Shown here piece by piece: positions 35,281 through 44,333 of a stretch of DNA of 64,000 bases. Each line of letters opens with the position of its first letter. The stretch's first letter is position 1. This stretch comes from UBA6912 sp963792895 (GTDB lineage: Bacteria > Actinomycetota > Acidimicrobiia > Spongiisociales > UBA5794). The translations under genes and the position numbers were made by a program. The DNA lies in contig CAWBYA010000006.1 of the NCBI GenBank assembly GCA_963792895.1, positions 186,001 through 250,000 of the forward strand. The letters are read 5' to 3'. The notes under the pieces were generated by a model. It was not told the origin of the DNA and did not search any database. It worked only from the letters and a program-made list of their open reading frames with translations.

Positions 35281-36984
35281 GTGAGCGCCGAATCCCTGAT
35301 CAGCACGATCCGTGCCTCCGTCATCGGAGAGACCGACACGGTCAACGGACCTTTTGGGCCGCGGCGGGTCACGTATGCGGACTACACCGCCTCGGGCAGG
35401 GCGCTCAGCTTCATAGAAGACTTCGTCCGCGACTCCGTGCTCCCGCTCTACGCCAACACGCACACGGAGTCGTCGGGCACCGGGCTGCAGACAACACGGT
35501 TCCGGGAAGAGGCGCGCGAGATCATCCGGCGCTGTCTCGGTGCCACGGAGGAGCATGCCGTGCTCTTCTGCGGTTCGGGTTCAACCGGTGCCATCGACCG
35601 CATGATCAGCGTGATGGGATTGCGTATCCCGTGCACGCTCGAGGATCGCTACCAGCTCTCGAGCGCCATCCCCGCCGAGGAGCGGCCCGTGGTGTTCATC
35701 GGGCCGTACGAACATCACTCCAATGAACTCCCGTGGCGCGAGTCGATCGCCGACGTCGTCACGATCCCCGAGGATGCCGACGGTCGCATCGACCTCGAGC
35801 AGCTCGAGAAAGAGCTGCTCGCGTACGCCGATCGCCCCATCAAGCTCGGGTCCTTCTCCGCAGCCTCCAATGTGACCGGCATCCTGAGCGACGTCCGGGC
35901 GATCTCGATCCTGCTCCACCGCCACGGTGCCTTGTCGTTTTGGGATTTCGCCGCCGCTGCGCCGTATGTCGCCATCGACATGAGCCCGCCAGACGCAGGC
36001 ACCGACGGGCACCTCGCCTACAAAGACGCCATCTTCATCTCGCCGCACAAGCTCATCGGGGGGCCCGGCACGCCCGGCGTGCTCGTCGCCCGCAAGGAGC
36101 TCTTCACCAACCGTGTGCCGGCCGTGCCGGGCGGCGGCACCGTGGCCTACGTCAATCCGCTCGAGCATCGCTATCTCGATGACATCGAACATCGCGAAGA
36201 GGGGGGTACGCCCAACATCGTCGGAGCCATTCGAGCCGGGCTCGTGTTCCAGGTGAAGGAAGCCGTCGGCAGTCAAACCATCAGGGCGCACGAGGAGGCC
36301 TTCATCCGGAGGGCGATCGAGTCGTGGGACCAGAACCCCAATATCCAGATCCTCGGCAACCACGTCGCCGACAGACTTTCGATCGTCTCGTTCGTGGTTC
36401 GTCACGAGGACCGCTACCTGCATCACAACTTCGTGGTGGCCCTCCTCAACGACCTCTTCGGCATCCAGTCGCGCGGCGGGTGCTCGTGCGCAGGGCCGTA
36501 CGGTCACCGCTTGCTCGGTATCGACCTCGAGCGGTCGCACGAGTTCGAGCGCGAGATCGCCCGCGGCTGCGAGGGCATCAAGCCGGGGTGGGTGCGCGTC
36601 AACTTCAACTACTTCATCTCCGAAGCAGTGTTCCAGTTCATCCTCGACGCAGTTCACCTCGTCGCCGAGGAAGGTTGGCGGCTGCTCCCCCACTACCTCT
36701 TCGAACCGGCCAGCGGACTATGGAAACACCGCAAGCCCGCAGCCGAACCGCCGTTCAGCCTCAACGACATCTCGTATGCGGACGGGCACATGACGTACCG
36801 GCACATGGATCACCGGCAGCTCCATTCCGATGAGGAGCTCGCCGAATACCTCGATGAGGCCCGGCGCATCATCATGGCGGTCGCTGCAGCGCCGCCGCCT
36901 CCACCCCTCGGGGTCCCGCTCCTGACCAGCGACTTCGAGCACCTCCGGTGGTTCCCCCTCCCCGACGACGTCGGCCAGAACTGA
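35281..36984 (+). CDS. Class V aminotransferase (SufS/CsdA-like fold, extended)
   Basis: A 567-residue PLP enzyme of fold type I, class V. 'ANTHTESSGTGLQT' opens the cofactor region, 'FWDFAAAAPY' holds the aspartate that contacts the pyridine nitrogen, and the PLP lysine is K257 in ISPHKLIGGPGTPG. A CSC pair in RGGCSCAG (C401, C403) sits where cysteine desulfurases carry their active cysteine. The protein is about 160 residues longer than SufS because of C-terminal additions. The substrate (cysteine, selenocysteine, other) is not certain. Confidence 0.85.
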   Translation: MSAESLISTIRASVIGETDTVNGPFGPRRVTYADYTASGRALSFIEDFVRDSVLPLYANTHTESSGTGLQTTRFREEAREIIRRCLGATEEHAVLFCGSGSTGAIDRMISVMGLRIPCTLEDRYQLSSAIPAEERPVVFIGPYEHHSNELPWRESIADVVTIPEDADGRIDLEQLEKELLAYADRPIKLGSFSAASNVTGILSDVRAISILLHRHGALSFWDFAAAAPYVAIDMSPPDAGTDGHLAYKDAIFISPHKLIGGPGTPGVLVARKELFTNRVPAVPGGGTVAYVNPLEHRYLDDIEHREEGGTPNIVGAIRAGLVFQVKEAVGSQTIRAHEEAFIRRAIESWDQNPNIQILGNHVADRLSIVSFVVRHEDRYLHHNFVVALLNDLFGIQSRGGCSCAGPYGHRLLGIDLERSHEFEREIARGCEGIKPGWVRVNFNYFISEAVFQFILDAVHLVAEEGWRLLPHYLFEPASGLWKHRKPAAEPPFSLNDISYADGHMTYRHMDHRQLHSDEELAEYLDEARRIIMAVAAAPPPPPLGVPLLTSDFEHLRWFPLPDDVGQN

Positions 36985-36996
36985 GGGCGGCATTCG

Positions 36997-37044
36997 TTCC
37001 GGCGTGGATCGGGTGCCGTTTCTGGAGGGCGATCCACGCAGGAA
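36997..37044 (-). repeat. 48-bp palindromic repeat, copy A
   Basis: Arms of 14 bp around a 20-bp loop: read on the minus strand, TTCCTGCGTGGATC, then a loop ending GAAACGGCACCC, then GATCCACGCCGGAA. It lies in the 66-bp gap between convergent genes, 12 bp after the aminotransferase stop. Confidence 0.85.
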
Positions 37045-37050
37045 CGGCAC

Positions 37051-39690
37051 TCACTCCACCCAGTAGCCCACGACGTTGGCGAGCACCGTGGTCACGTCGG
37101 TTTCGGGATACACCGTCTCGCACGGGATCCCGTTGCGATCGGCATCCATCCGCTCGGGAGAACCGTCCCACAGCCAGTACATGAAGGCGCCCAGGTAATC
37201 CAACCCCTCTGCGTCGAGATCGCGGCAGAAAGCTCCTCGTGCCACGCCGGCGAACGTGGTGTCCGTGACGGCGTAGTCGTCGTAGAAGTTGGCGACCTCA
37301 ACCGCTGCGTAGACCGTCTCACAAGGAACCCCGTTGCCGTCGGCGTCCATCCGCTCCGGCGAGCCGTCCCACCACCAGTAGCGCAGAGCATCATCGAATC
37401 CGTACCCGTTCGCGGCAATGTCCCGGCAGAAGAGCCCGCTCTCGAAGTAGTGCAAGGTCCCCCGCGGGGCAGGCAGGCCGACACCGGAGCCACCATCGAC
37501 CGCACTGGACAGGAAGGCGGCCTGCCAGGCCGGTCGATCGGGAGCTTGCCCGCTGTCGAGCAGTTCCCGCCACTCCTCGTCGGTCAGCCTTCCCTCGTCG
37601 GCCGGTCGCCAGAACTCGTAGTACGTGTACACCCCACCCTCCGCAACCTGGAAACGGCCCTCGTCGTTGGGTACGAGGACAAAGATCGTGTCGATGCGGC
37701 CCGTACCCAACTCCAGCACATCGAACGTGCTCCGGAAGATGTCGGCAACGATGGCTGCGTCCTGGTCTTCCGAGCTCGGCAGACCCGTGCTCTCATCGAT
37801 GTCCGATGACTCCAGCCACAAGGCCTCCAGCTCGGGCCCTATGCGCTCGAGCCACGAGTTGTCGGCTTCCGAGATCGGCCTCCCAGCGAGCTCGTCGCCG
37901 GCGATTGCAGCGAGCCGTTCGACGAAGCTGAGGTAGTTGGTGATGAGCACATCGAGCTCGGCCGGGAGCAGATCACGGCTCTGCAACCCGTCCTGCGTCA
38001 TTGCAGCTACGGCGGCGATCCGCCGGAAAGCCACAGGGTCAGGCTCCACCCAATGCCGCGGCTCGAAGGTCTCCGGGCTCCCACCACCTTCGGCTGCAAA
38101 GCCCTGCTTGGCGTAGAGAATCGTGTCGTGCTTGAGCTCCGTGTACGAGCCGAAGCCGGTCTGGTGGGACTTCGCATCCCACGCCTCGGCCTGCATGAAG
38201 TCTGGAAACGCAGGCCCGTGCGGCGCCCACATCGGTGCCAGCGCATACATCCACGCGTCGTACACGGTGCCCGCCCAGTCCGATGCGGTGCGTCCGGCGA
38301 TGAGCGCCTGCATCGCATCGAGCTGCTCGTCGTAGTGGAGGTAGTCGGTCTCCCCCGCAGCATCCTGTATGGCGTACGCGTACTCCGAGCCAAACGAGGC
38401 GGCGACGTCGAGCGGCGAAGGCTTGGCCCTCCTCAACTCAGGGGGTTCCTCGCCGACGTTCGGCCACGTCAACTGGTCCAGGATGTAGCTATCGACGACG
38501 AACCTCGCCCCCATCACCCGTACCGAGGCCGCCTCCGGGTTGATGCCTACGTTGCGCGAAGCGAGGAGCCGCTGGGCGAGGTCACGAAGCGCAGCCGGGT
38601 CGGAAAGCTCGATGGGCACATTCACGCCGTCCGGCGTCACTTCGGCAGCCACTGCCGCGAGCTCGAAAGGCGTGTAGTCGTCGGCGAGGCCGACCAGGAA
38701 AGCGGTGGGCTCATAGATCTGGCGCCACTCCTCTGTGAGGGCAGCGTCGCCATCGAGGAGCCTGGCGACCAGAACCCCGAGCATCAGCGAGTCCGGCTGA
38801 TCGAGGAAGAAGCCCGATTGACCGAGCAGCGACATCGTTCGGAAATAGCGCTGCAGATCCTCGCTTCTGTTGTAGTGCCCGCGGGGACGAAACAGCGTGT
38901 AGTCGACGCAACCGGCGGGCGAGACGGTCGGCACACACTCGCCGAAAGAGGTAACAGGCGATGTCGCCAGCTCTGCCGCATCGAGTGCACGCGCGACTTC
39001 TGCCTCGGCACGGGCCCCGATGGGGCCAACGTCGAGCCCGAGCAGTGTCGCGGCGGCCTGCAACCACTCCCTGACCCGAGCGGCGTGATCGGCGAGCGGC
39101 CCCGATGCCAGCTCGGCCTCCTGGATCTCGGCAGCGTCGAGCAGGCCGAGCACGAGGTCCTCGAGGATGGGCAGCATCGCCTGCTGCTCCGCCTCGCGCA
39201 GGACCTTGCTGAAGATCAAGTGCCACGTGTGATAGGCAACATCGGTCGTGACGAACAGCGGGTACGACTCGTAGGTGTTGCCCTCGTACGCTGTGTGGAA
39301 CAGCCTGTCGAACCCCGGCACGATGACGAAGCCGTTGGCGGCGAGTGTCGCCGCGACGCCCGGCTCCTGGAGGGCCGGCCGCAGTGCACCCGCCACCAAT
39401 ACGTCGTCGAGCGTCGTCGGTGTCGCCGGTCCCGCGTACGCCACCGAGTCGTCGAGCAAGGGAACCGCCGTGAACTCGGCAAAGGGATCGACGCGTCGTG
39501 GCTGGGCTGTCTGCAGCGACAGGGCTTCGGCGAGGGTGGTCGTTGTCGTGGTTGGCGTCACCATCGTGGTGGTGACCATCGCCGCCGTGGTAGATGGCTG
39601 CGCCTGGGTCGTGGTCGTGCCCGAGGTGGTCGAGGAGCATGCGCCGGCGATCAAGGCGGCAGCTACCCCCACCATCATCCAGCGTTTCAC
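37051..39690 (-). CDS. DUF3160 lipoprotein with two C-terminal Cys-rich repeats
   Basis: About 879 residues. A lipobox (LIAGAC) follows the signal helix and a Thr-rich linker, so the protein is likely anchored outside the membrane. The body fits DUF3160 ('VPGFDRLFHTAYEGNTYESYPLFVTTDVAYHTWHLI'), whose role is unknown. Two repeats of about 45 residues close the protein; each has an early FCRD and a final 'DGSPERMDAD.NG.PCETVY', so four cysteines could form disulfides. This tail resembles excalibur-type modules. The GTG start has GGAGG 5 nt upstream. Confidence 0.85.
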   Translation of the reverse strand: MKRWMMVGVAAALIAGACSSTTSGTTTTQAQPSTTAAMVTTTMVTPTTTTTTLAEALSLQTAQPRRVDPFAEFTAVPLLDDSVAYAGPATPTTLDDVLVAGALRPALQEPGVAATLAANGFVIVPGFDRLFHTAYEGNTYESYPLFVTTDVAYHTWHLIFSKVLREAEQQAMLPILEDLVLGLLDAAEIQEAELASGPLADHAARVREWLQAAATLLGLDVGPIGARAEAEVARALDAAELATSPVTSFGECVPTVSPAGCVDYTLFRPRGHYNRSEDLQRYFRTMSLLGQSGFFLDQPDSLMLGVLVARLLDGDAALTEEWRQIYEPTAFLVGLADDYTPFELAAVAAEVTPDGVNVPIELSDPAALRDLAQRLLASRNVGINPEAASVRVMGARFVVDSYILDQLTWPNVGEEPPELRRAKPSPLDVAASFGSEYAYAIQDAAGETDYLHYDEQLDAMQALIAGRTASDWAGTVYDAWMYALAPMWAPHGPAFPDFMQAEAWDAKSHQTGFGSYTELKHDTILYAKQGFAAEGGGSPETFEPRHWVEPDPVAFRRIAAVAAMTQDGLQSRDLLPAELDVLITNYLSFVERLAAIAGDELAGRPISEADNSWLERIGPELEALWLESSDIDESTGLPSSEDQDAAIVADIFRSTFDVLELGTGRIDTIFVLVPNDEGRFQVAEGGVYTYYEFWRPADEGRLTDEEWRELLDSGQAPDRPAWQAAFLSSAVDGGSGVGLPAPRGTLHYFESGLFCRDIAANGYGFDDALRYWWWDGSPERMDADGNGVPCETVYAAVEVANFYDDYAVTDTTFAGVARGAFCRDLDAEGLDYLGAFMYWLWDGSPERMDADRNGIPCETVYPETDVTTVLANVVGYWVE

Positions 39691-39798
39691 GAGCGCCTCC
39701 TCTCGCGTCGGACATCGCAACCGTGTTGCGACCCCTTCACCGTACGTCGGGTCATGTCGGGCGCCGAGACGGCAAAGGTCACCGGCCGATAGGAGTGG

Positions 39799-41352
39799 TC
39801 ACGATCTCGCGATCACCGGGTCGGCGCTTCCGTCGCGGTCGATGTCGGCGCAGCCGGGGATGCCGGCGCCGGGCAGCGGCACGGCCGTGACAAACCCGAA
39901 GTGCCGCCATGTCATCGCCGCCGTGGCGACGATCCCAGGTGCATCGATCCCCTCGTACGCCACCGCCATGCCTGGACCGCACACCACCAGGTCGGCGATC
40001 GGGTGCGGGAGGGCACCGGCAACCCACACCTCCTCTCCCGTCGCGGCGTCATATACACCGAGGTGAGCGCTGCGTCCCGACGAGTCGATCCAGGCCCGGT
40101 CACCGAACCGCTCCGTCACCGGTGTGGGGCGATACGGGCGGCGGAACGCCGCGACGAGATCGTCGACTCCGTCGCCATCCAGGTCGCCGCTTCCGGCTGC
40201 AGCCACCTCGCCGACGGCCCCGAGGGCGGCGGAGTGGACCGCCGGCCGCTCCTGGATCATGGGGACTTCGACCAGCCCCCACCACTCGCCGTCGAGCAGC
40301 GCTGCATCGCCTGCAGGGAGGTCCCAGCCGGTGAAGACGGCCCGCAACTCGGCGTGGTTCACCCCGCCGACCCGATACGCAAGAGCACCGTTGCGGCCGG
40401 CGATCACTTCGAGGACGCTCCCGGTGTCTGTCCCGGTGATCCGCTGGTCGAACAGGAAGTTCCCCAGCCCGTAGGCAACGACTGCAGGCTGCCCGTCGCC
40501 GTCCGGGTCGATCGTCTCGGCCGGGTAGCTCACGTGGGCACCCTGGGTCCACACGATGTCGACTCCCCAACCTGCAACCGCCGACACGATCGCGAGCAGC
40601 GCTGGATCGGGCCGGGGCCCGTACTCGACGCCGCCGTGGAGACCCACGACCACCACGTCGGCGAGCGTGCGAGCTCCGGCCACGGCGGCCCGAGCTGCCT
40701 CGGTGCTCCAGCTTGCGATGCCTGGAGTAGCCGGCCCGGCGGCAGGACCGCCGCCCGTCAGGTCGAATGCCAGGAACGCTACACGGACGTCGCCGCCCTC
40801 GAGCACGAGCGGCGAAAGGGCCTCGTCGAGGTCTGACCCACCGCCGACAGCCTGCACTCCGGCTTCACCGAGCGCCTCGAGTGTTTCCGTGACCGAGGAA
40901 GGCCCGGCGTCGCCTGCGTGATTGTTGGCGATCGCCATCACATCGAAGCCCGCACCAGCGACGAGCGCGGCAGCGTTGGGCGTTGCGACCAGTAGGTCAT
41001 CGTTCGCCCCGGGTGTTCCAGAGCCGATCGGCGACTCGAGGTTCCCCACGGCGATGTCGGCCTGCGAAACCACGAACCGGGATCCCTCGAATACCGAGGC
41101 GGGCTCTGACGCACTTACGGCAGCGACCCGCCTCCCCAACATCACATCACCGACGAAGAGCAGCCGCACGGTCTGCCCGCCATCGTCACCAGGCGTCACC
41201 GATCGGCTTGCGGAACTACCCGGCTCTGGCACCGCCGGAGCAAAGCGGCGTGGCTGCGAGTACGCCCCGCAGGCAGTGGCGATGAGGGCAACGGCCGAGA
41301 TCCACATGATCACGAACCGCCGCCGCACCTGCACCGGTTGGCGTTCACTCAC
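39799..41352 (-). CDS. CapA-family lipoprotein with FG-GAP-like C-terminus
   Basis: About 517 residues. After a lipobox ('LIATACGAYS') comes a CapA (poly-gamma-glutamate synthesis type) metallophosphatase-like domain: 'LFVGDVMLGRRV', 'NLESPIG', 'AIANNHAGD', 'VGLHGGVEYG' and 'QGAHVSYP'. The last 150 residues have short repeats such as 'SGDLDGDGVDDLVAAF' and 'CADIDRDGSADPVIA' that match FG-GAP calcium-binding loops. It would act outside the membrane. The start is uncertain between TTG 41355, GTG 41352 and an ATG further in. Confidence 0.85.
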   Translation of the reverse strand: MSERQPVQVRRRFVIMWISAVALIATACGAYSQPRRFAPAVPEPGSSASRSVTPGDDGGQTVRLLFVGDVMLGRRVAAVSASEPASVFEGSRFVVSQADIAVGNLESPIGSGTPGANDDLLVATPNAAALVAGAGFDVMAIANNHAGDAGPSSVTETLEALGEAGVQAVGGGSDLDEALSPLVLEGGDVRVAFLAFDLTGGGPAAGPATPGIASWSTEAARAAVAGARTLADVVVVGLHGGVEYGPRPDPALLAIVSAVAGWGVDIVWTQGAHVSYPAETIDPDGDGQPAVVAYGLGNFLFDQRITGTDTGSVLEVIAGRNGALAYRVGGVNHAELRAVFTGWDLPAGDAALLDGEWWGLVEVPMIQERPAVHSAALGAVGEVAAAGSGDLDGDGVDDLVAAFRRPYRPTPVTERFGDRAWIDSSGRSAHLGVYDAATGEEVWVAGALPHPIADLVVCGPGMAVAYEGIDAPGIVATAAMTWRHFGFVTAVPLPGAGIPGCADIDRDGSADPVIARS

Positions 41353-41414
41353 CAACGCAGTCTCATCTCCGGGACGAAGCGCCGCCTAGGGTGCTTCGTC
41401 CCGGCGATTGAGCC

Positions 41415-42431
41415 TCAGAGCCCGAGGGCGCGCACCAAGAAGGCAGCCATCTGGCCCCGCGTGACCGGGTTGTCCGGGCAGTAGCTGGTGCCGCCGCATC
41501 CGCTCGTGATCCCCGCGCCGGAGAGCCGGTCGATATCGAATTCGAACAGATGCCCAGCCGTGTCGCTGAAACCGGCCGGAGCAGCTGCGGGAAGTGCGAG
41601 CGCCCGGTTGAGGAAGGCAGCCATTTGCCCCCTCGTCACCGTGTTGTTCGGGCAGAACTTGCCGGCACCGCATCCGGACGTGATGCCGGCCGCAGCGAGC
41701 GAATCGATGTCTGCAGCGAACATGTTGCCCACCGTGTCGCTGAATCCGCTGGACGCGGCATCCGGAAGATGCAGTGCACGAACGAGGAACGCAGCCATCT
41801 GTCCGCGGGTCAGTGTGGCATCCGGGCAGTACTTCCCATCGCCGCAGCCCGAGGTGATGCCGGCTGCGTAGAGCTTCTCGATTTCAGCCTCGAAGATCGA
41901 AGAGTCGTCGTCCCAAAACGTGCCGTCGCCGTCTGGTGTGTAACTCGTGGATGCGAAGAAGAGCTCGGTCACCCAGGTGCCGCTGTCGTCGATGTGAACA
42001 CCGGGAGCGAAGAAGGTCATCGTCGAGTTGAGGATGTTGGCCCGATGGCCGTCCGACCCCATGAACAGATCGTGAATCGAGCTGCAGTCCGAAAGGGTGT
42101 TCACAGACGTGTAGGCGATGTTCTCGGCCCACGCCGTGGTGCCGTCCGGGAGAATCGGCGCACGCTCGGCCGGGGTCATGTGTCGGAACTCGGTTTCCGA
42201 CATCCGCACCGAGTGCACGCGAACCAGTTCGATCAAGTCTGTCGCCATAACCAGGGGACCCACACCCTCAGCCTGACGGGAGGCATTCACCTCCTCCAGC
42301 AAACAATCTTCGAAGTCTGCTGCCGACATCGCCGCCGAAGCGGGCGCAGCCACCGACAGAATCGAAGTGACAAGAGCCAGAACAAGTGCGCCGCTAAGGA
42401 TCAGCGAGCGCGATGAAGCCATCCTATGCAT
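41415..42431 (-). CDS. CAP-domain protein with three SLH repeats
   Basis: A 338-residue secreted protein. A signal peptide ('LILSGALVLALVTSILSVAAPASA') precedes a CAP/SCP domain ('CLLEEVNASRQAEGVGPL', 'AENIAY', 'HRANILN'). Three SLH repeats fill the C-terminal half; each ends with a 'CG..YCP/FCP…TRGQMAAFL.RAL' stretch and holds two cysteines. SLH domains bind cell-wall polymers, so it is cell-surface attached. The first CAP histidine seems altered. Its leader contains a GGGGG/CCCCC hairpin. Confidence 0.92.
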   Translation of the reverse strand: MHRMASSRSLILSGALVLALVTSILSVAAPASAAMSAADFEDCLLEEVNASRQAEGVGPLVMATDLIELVRVHSVRMSETEFRHMTPAERAPILPDGTTAWAENIAYTSVNTLSDCSSIHDLFMGSDGHRANILNSTMTFFAPGVHIDDSGTWVTELFFASTSYTPDGDGTFWDDDSSIFEAEIEKLYAAGITSGCGDGKYCPDATLTRGQMAAFLVRALHLPDAASSGFSDTVGNMFAADIDSLAAAGITSGCGAGKFCPNNTVTRGQMAAFLNRALALPAAAPAGFSDTAGHLFEFDIDRLSGAGITSGCGGTSYCPDNPVTRGQMAAFLVRALGL

Positions 42432-42531
42432 CGTTCGGTTTCCCTACCACTCGGGGGGGTTCCTGGCCCCCACCACATTCCTACCGCAGACGACCGTATA
42501 TGAAACGCGCCGATGCTGCAACCTGAACGCG

Positions 42532-42583
42532 AAAAAAAGAGGCGGTCGCCCCACGCTCGCGCGGCACTCGGCGGAGCGCCTCT
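42532..42583 (-). terminator. Rho-independent terminator on the minus strand upstream of the CAP/SLH gene
   Basis: AGAGGCG (plus 42538-42544) pairs with CGCCTCT (42577-42583), and on the minus strand seven T follow. It faces the CAP/SLH gene, whose promoter would lie downstream (TTGCAG and TATACG boxes about 42490-42515), so it may shield it from antisense transcripts. Confidence 0.5.
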
Positions 42584-42629
42584 ATCGTTTGGCGACAATG
42601 GATCAACCAACTCGAACTGCATTGCGCGC

Positions 42630-43532
42630 ATGACGTGGCGACCCGTGCGGGACTCAACACCTACGTGGTTCACGAGGGCGTTGGACACGAATTTCGCCGA
42701 GCATGCCATCGACGTCGCCGGGACACCGGTTCACTACCTCGATTGGGGTCATGTGCGGAATCCCGGGCTCGTGCTCGTGCACGGAGGCGCCGCCCACGCA
42801 CACTGGTGGTCCTTTCTGGGACCGTTCTTCACCTCGCGGTGGCATGTCGTTGCGCTCGATCTGAGCGGTCACGGCGACAGCGGTCGCCGCGAGTCGTACT
42901 CACACTGGGCGTGGGCGGACGAAGTGATGGCCGTCGTCGAAGCCGCCCAGTTCCCCGGCCCGCCGGTTGTCGTAGGTCACAGCCTCGGGGGGATGGTCAC
43001 GATCATGACGGCAGCTCGATACGGTGACCGCTTGGCAGGCGCCGTCATCGTCGATTCTCCAGTCCGCAGACCGGACCCCGAGTCCGAAGAAGGCCGCAGC
43101 GGGCGATCCTTTCGCTCCCCCGGTACCTACCCCGACCTCGACGATGCCCTCCGCCACTTCCGACTCATCCCCGAACAACCGTGCGACAACGACTACATCG
43201 TCGACCACATCGCCAGGCACTCGCTGCGGAGGACATCCGAAGGCTGGACTTGGAAGTTCGATCCCAACCTGTTCCGCCACACCCTCATCCCACTTCGCGA
43301 CCAGCTCCGATCGGTCCGATGCCGGGTCGCCCTCATCAGAGGTGAGCTCAGTGTGGTCGTTCCGCCGGACACCGCCGACTACATGTACGAGCTCATGGGC
43401 CGAGCCGCACCCGTCGTCTCGATTCCTGAGGCCCACCACCATCTCATCCTGGATCAGCCCCTGGCGTTCGTCGCAGCGCTCCGCACGCTGCTGGCCGATT
43501 GGCAACACTCGATCCCCCACGAGCGCTCGTGA
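42630..43532 (+). CDS. Alpha/beta fold hydrolase
   Basis: A 300-residue alpha/beta hydrolase. 'VLVHGGAAHAHWW' carries the oxyanion loop, 'VGHSLGGM' the nucleophile serine, 'IRGELSVVVPPDTADY' the likely acid and 'AHHHLILDQP' the catalytic histidine. Epoxide hydrolase, haloperoxidase or esterase functions are all possible. The ATG at 42630 overlaps the stop of a tiny upstream ORF (42598-42632, 11 codons), which may couple their translation. It overlaps the methyltransferase gene at its 3' end. Confidence 0.85.
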   Translation: MTWRPVRDSTPTWFTRALDTNFAEHAIDVAGTPVHYLDWGHVRNPGLVLVHGGAAHAHWWSFLGPFFTSRWHVVALDLSGHGDSGRRESYSHWAWADEVMAVVEAAQFPGPPVVVGHSLGGMVTIMTAARYGDRLAGAVIVDSPVRRPDPESEEGRSGRSFRSPGTYPDLDDALRHFRLIPEQPCDNDYIVDHIARHSLRRTSEGWTWKFDPNLFRHTLIPLRDQLRSVRCRVALIRGELSVVVPPDTADYMYELMGRAAPVVSIPEAHHHLILDQPLAFVAALRTLLADWQHSIPHERS

Positions 43533-44302
43533 ATCCCTCGTGGGACCCGAGCCGCTACCTCGAGTTCGACTCGCACCGCTTGCGTCCCGGGCTGGAGCTG
43601 CTCGCTCGGATCGAGCATCCGGATCCGCGACTCGTCTACGACGCCGGCTGCGGGACGGGCGCCCTGACCCGGATGATGGCGGACCGATGGCCGGAAGCCG
43701 GAGTGATCGGCTGCGACACGTCGCCCGAGATGCTGGCCTCGGCAGCCGCCACACCAAGCCGCATCAAGTGGGCCGTCATGGACGTGCGCAGCTGGGATCT
43801 CGCACCAACCGTCGACGTGCTCTTCAGCAACGCGATGCTCCACTGGGTGCCGAACCACGACAACGTGATCGTCCGGCTGCTCCACTCCCTCGCACCCGGT
43901 GGGGTGCTGGCCATCCAGATGCCGCTCAGTTGGAGCGAGCCGTCCCACCGGCTGATCCGGGACCTCCTCGACGGTCTGGAGATCGGATCTCCCGAGCTGC
44001 GCGCCCACTACGCCCGGCGCCCGGTGGCTGAAGCAGAGCATTACGACCGGCTGCTTCGACCCGAGGCCTCGAGCGTCGACATCTGGGAGACCCGCTACCT
44101 GCAGGCGCTGCGAGGGACCGACCCAGTCCTCGCCTGGGTGGAGGGGACGGCGCTCCGGCCGCTGCTCGGCGCACTCCCCGGGGAGGAACGCGATCGATTC
44201 ATCGCCGAGTACCGGGCGCAACTCGCGGTGGCGTATCCACCGAGTACCAGTGGGGTCACGCTGTACCCGTTCCCTCGCGTGTTCATCGTGTGCGTCCGAT
44301 GA
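43529..44302 (+). CDS. Class I SAM-dependent methyltransferase (trans-aconitate methyltransferase-like)
   Basis: A 257-residue methyltransferase. The SAM-binding motif I is 'VYDAGCGTGALTRMM', motif II-like 'VIGCDTSPEMLASA', and 'LFSNAMLHWVPNHD' is typical of Tam-type enzymes, which methylate trans-aconitate to relieve aconitase inhibition. 'PSWDPSRYLEFDSHRLRPGLELLARI' is the characteristic N-terminus. The GTG overlaps the hydrolase stop by 4 bp. Confidence 0.9.
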   Translation: MNPSWDPSRYLEFDSHRLRPGLELLARIEHPDPRLVYDAGCGTGALTRMMADRWPEAGVIGCDTSPEMLASAAATPSRIKWAVMDVRSWDLAPTVDVLFSNAMLHWVPNHDNVIVRLLHSLAPGGVLAIQMPLSWSEPSHRLIRDLLDGLEIGSPELRAHYARRPVAEAEHYDRLLRPEASSVDIWETRYLQALRGTDPVLAWVEGTALRPLLGALPGEERDRFIAEYRAQLAVAYPPSTSGVTLYPFPRVFIVCVR

Positions 44303-44321
44303 GCTGCCTCGGCTCCGCGGA

Positions 44322-44327
44322 TAGGAT
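44322..44327 (+). promoter_or_regulatory. Candidate leaderless -10 box (TAGGAT)
   Basis: TAGGAT ends 6 nt before the ATG at 44334, with no Shine-Dalgarno between. Confidence 0.45.
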
Positions 44328-44333
44328 CAGGCC

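Noticed and set aside
38053..39792. Long open frame (about 580 codons) on the plus strand
   Set aside because: It is antisense to the DUF3160 lipoprotein; the minus-strand product has a signal, lipobox and repeats, the plus-strand one is Arg/Gly-rich without motifs.
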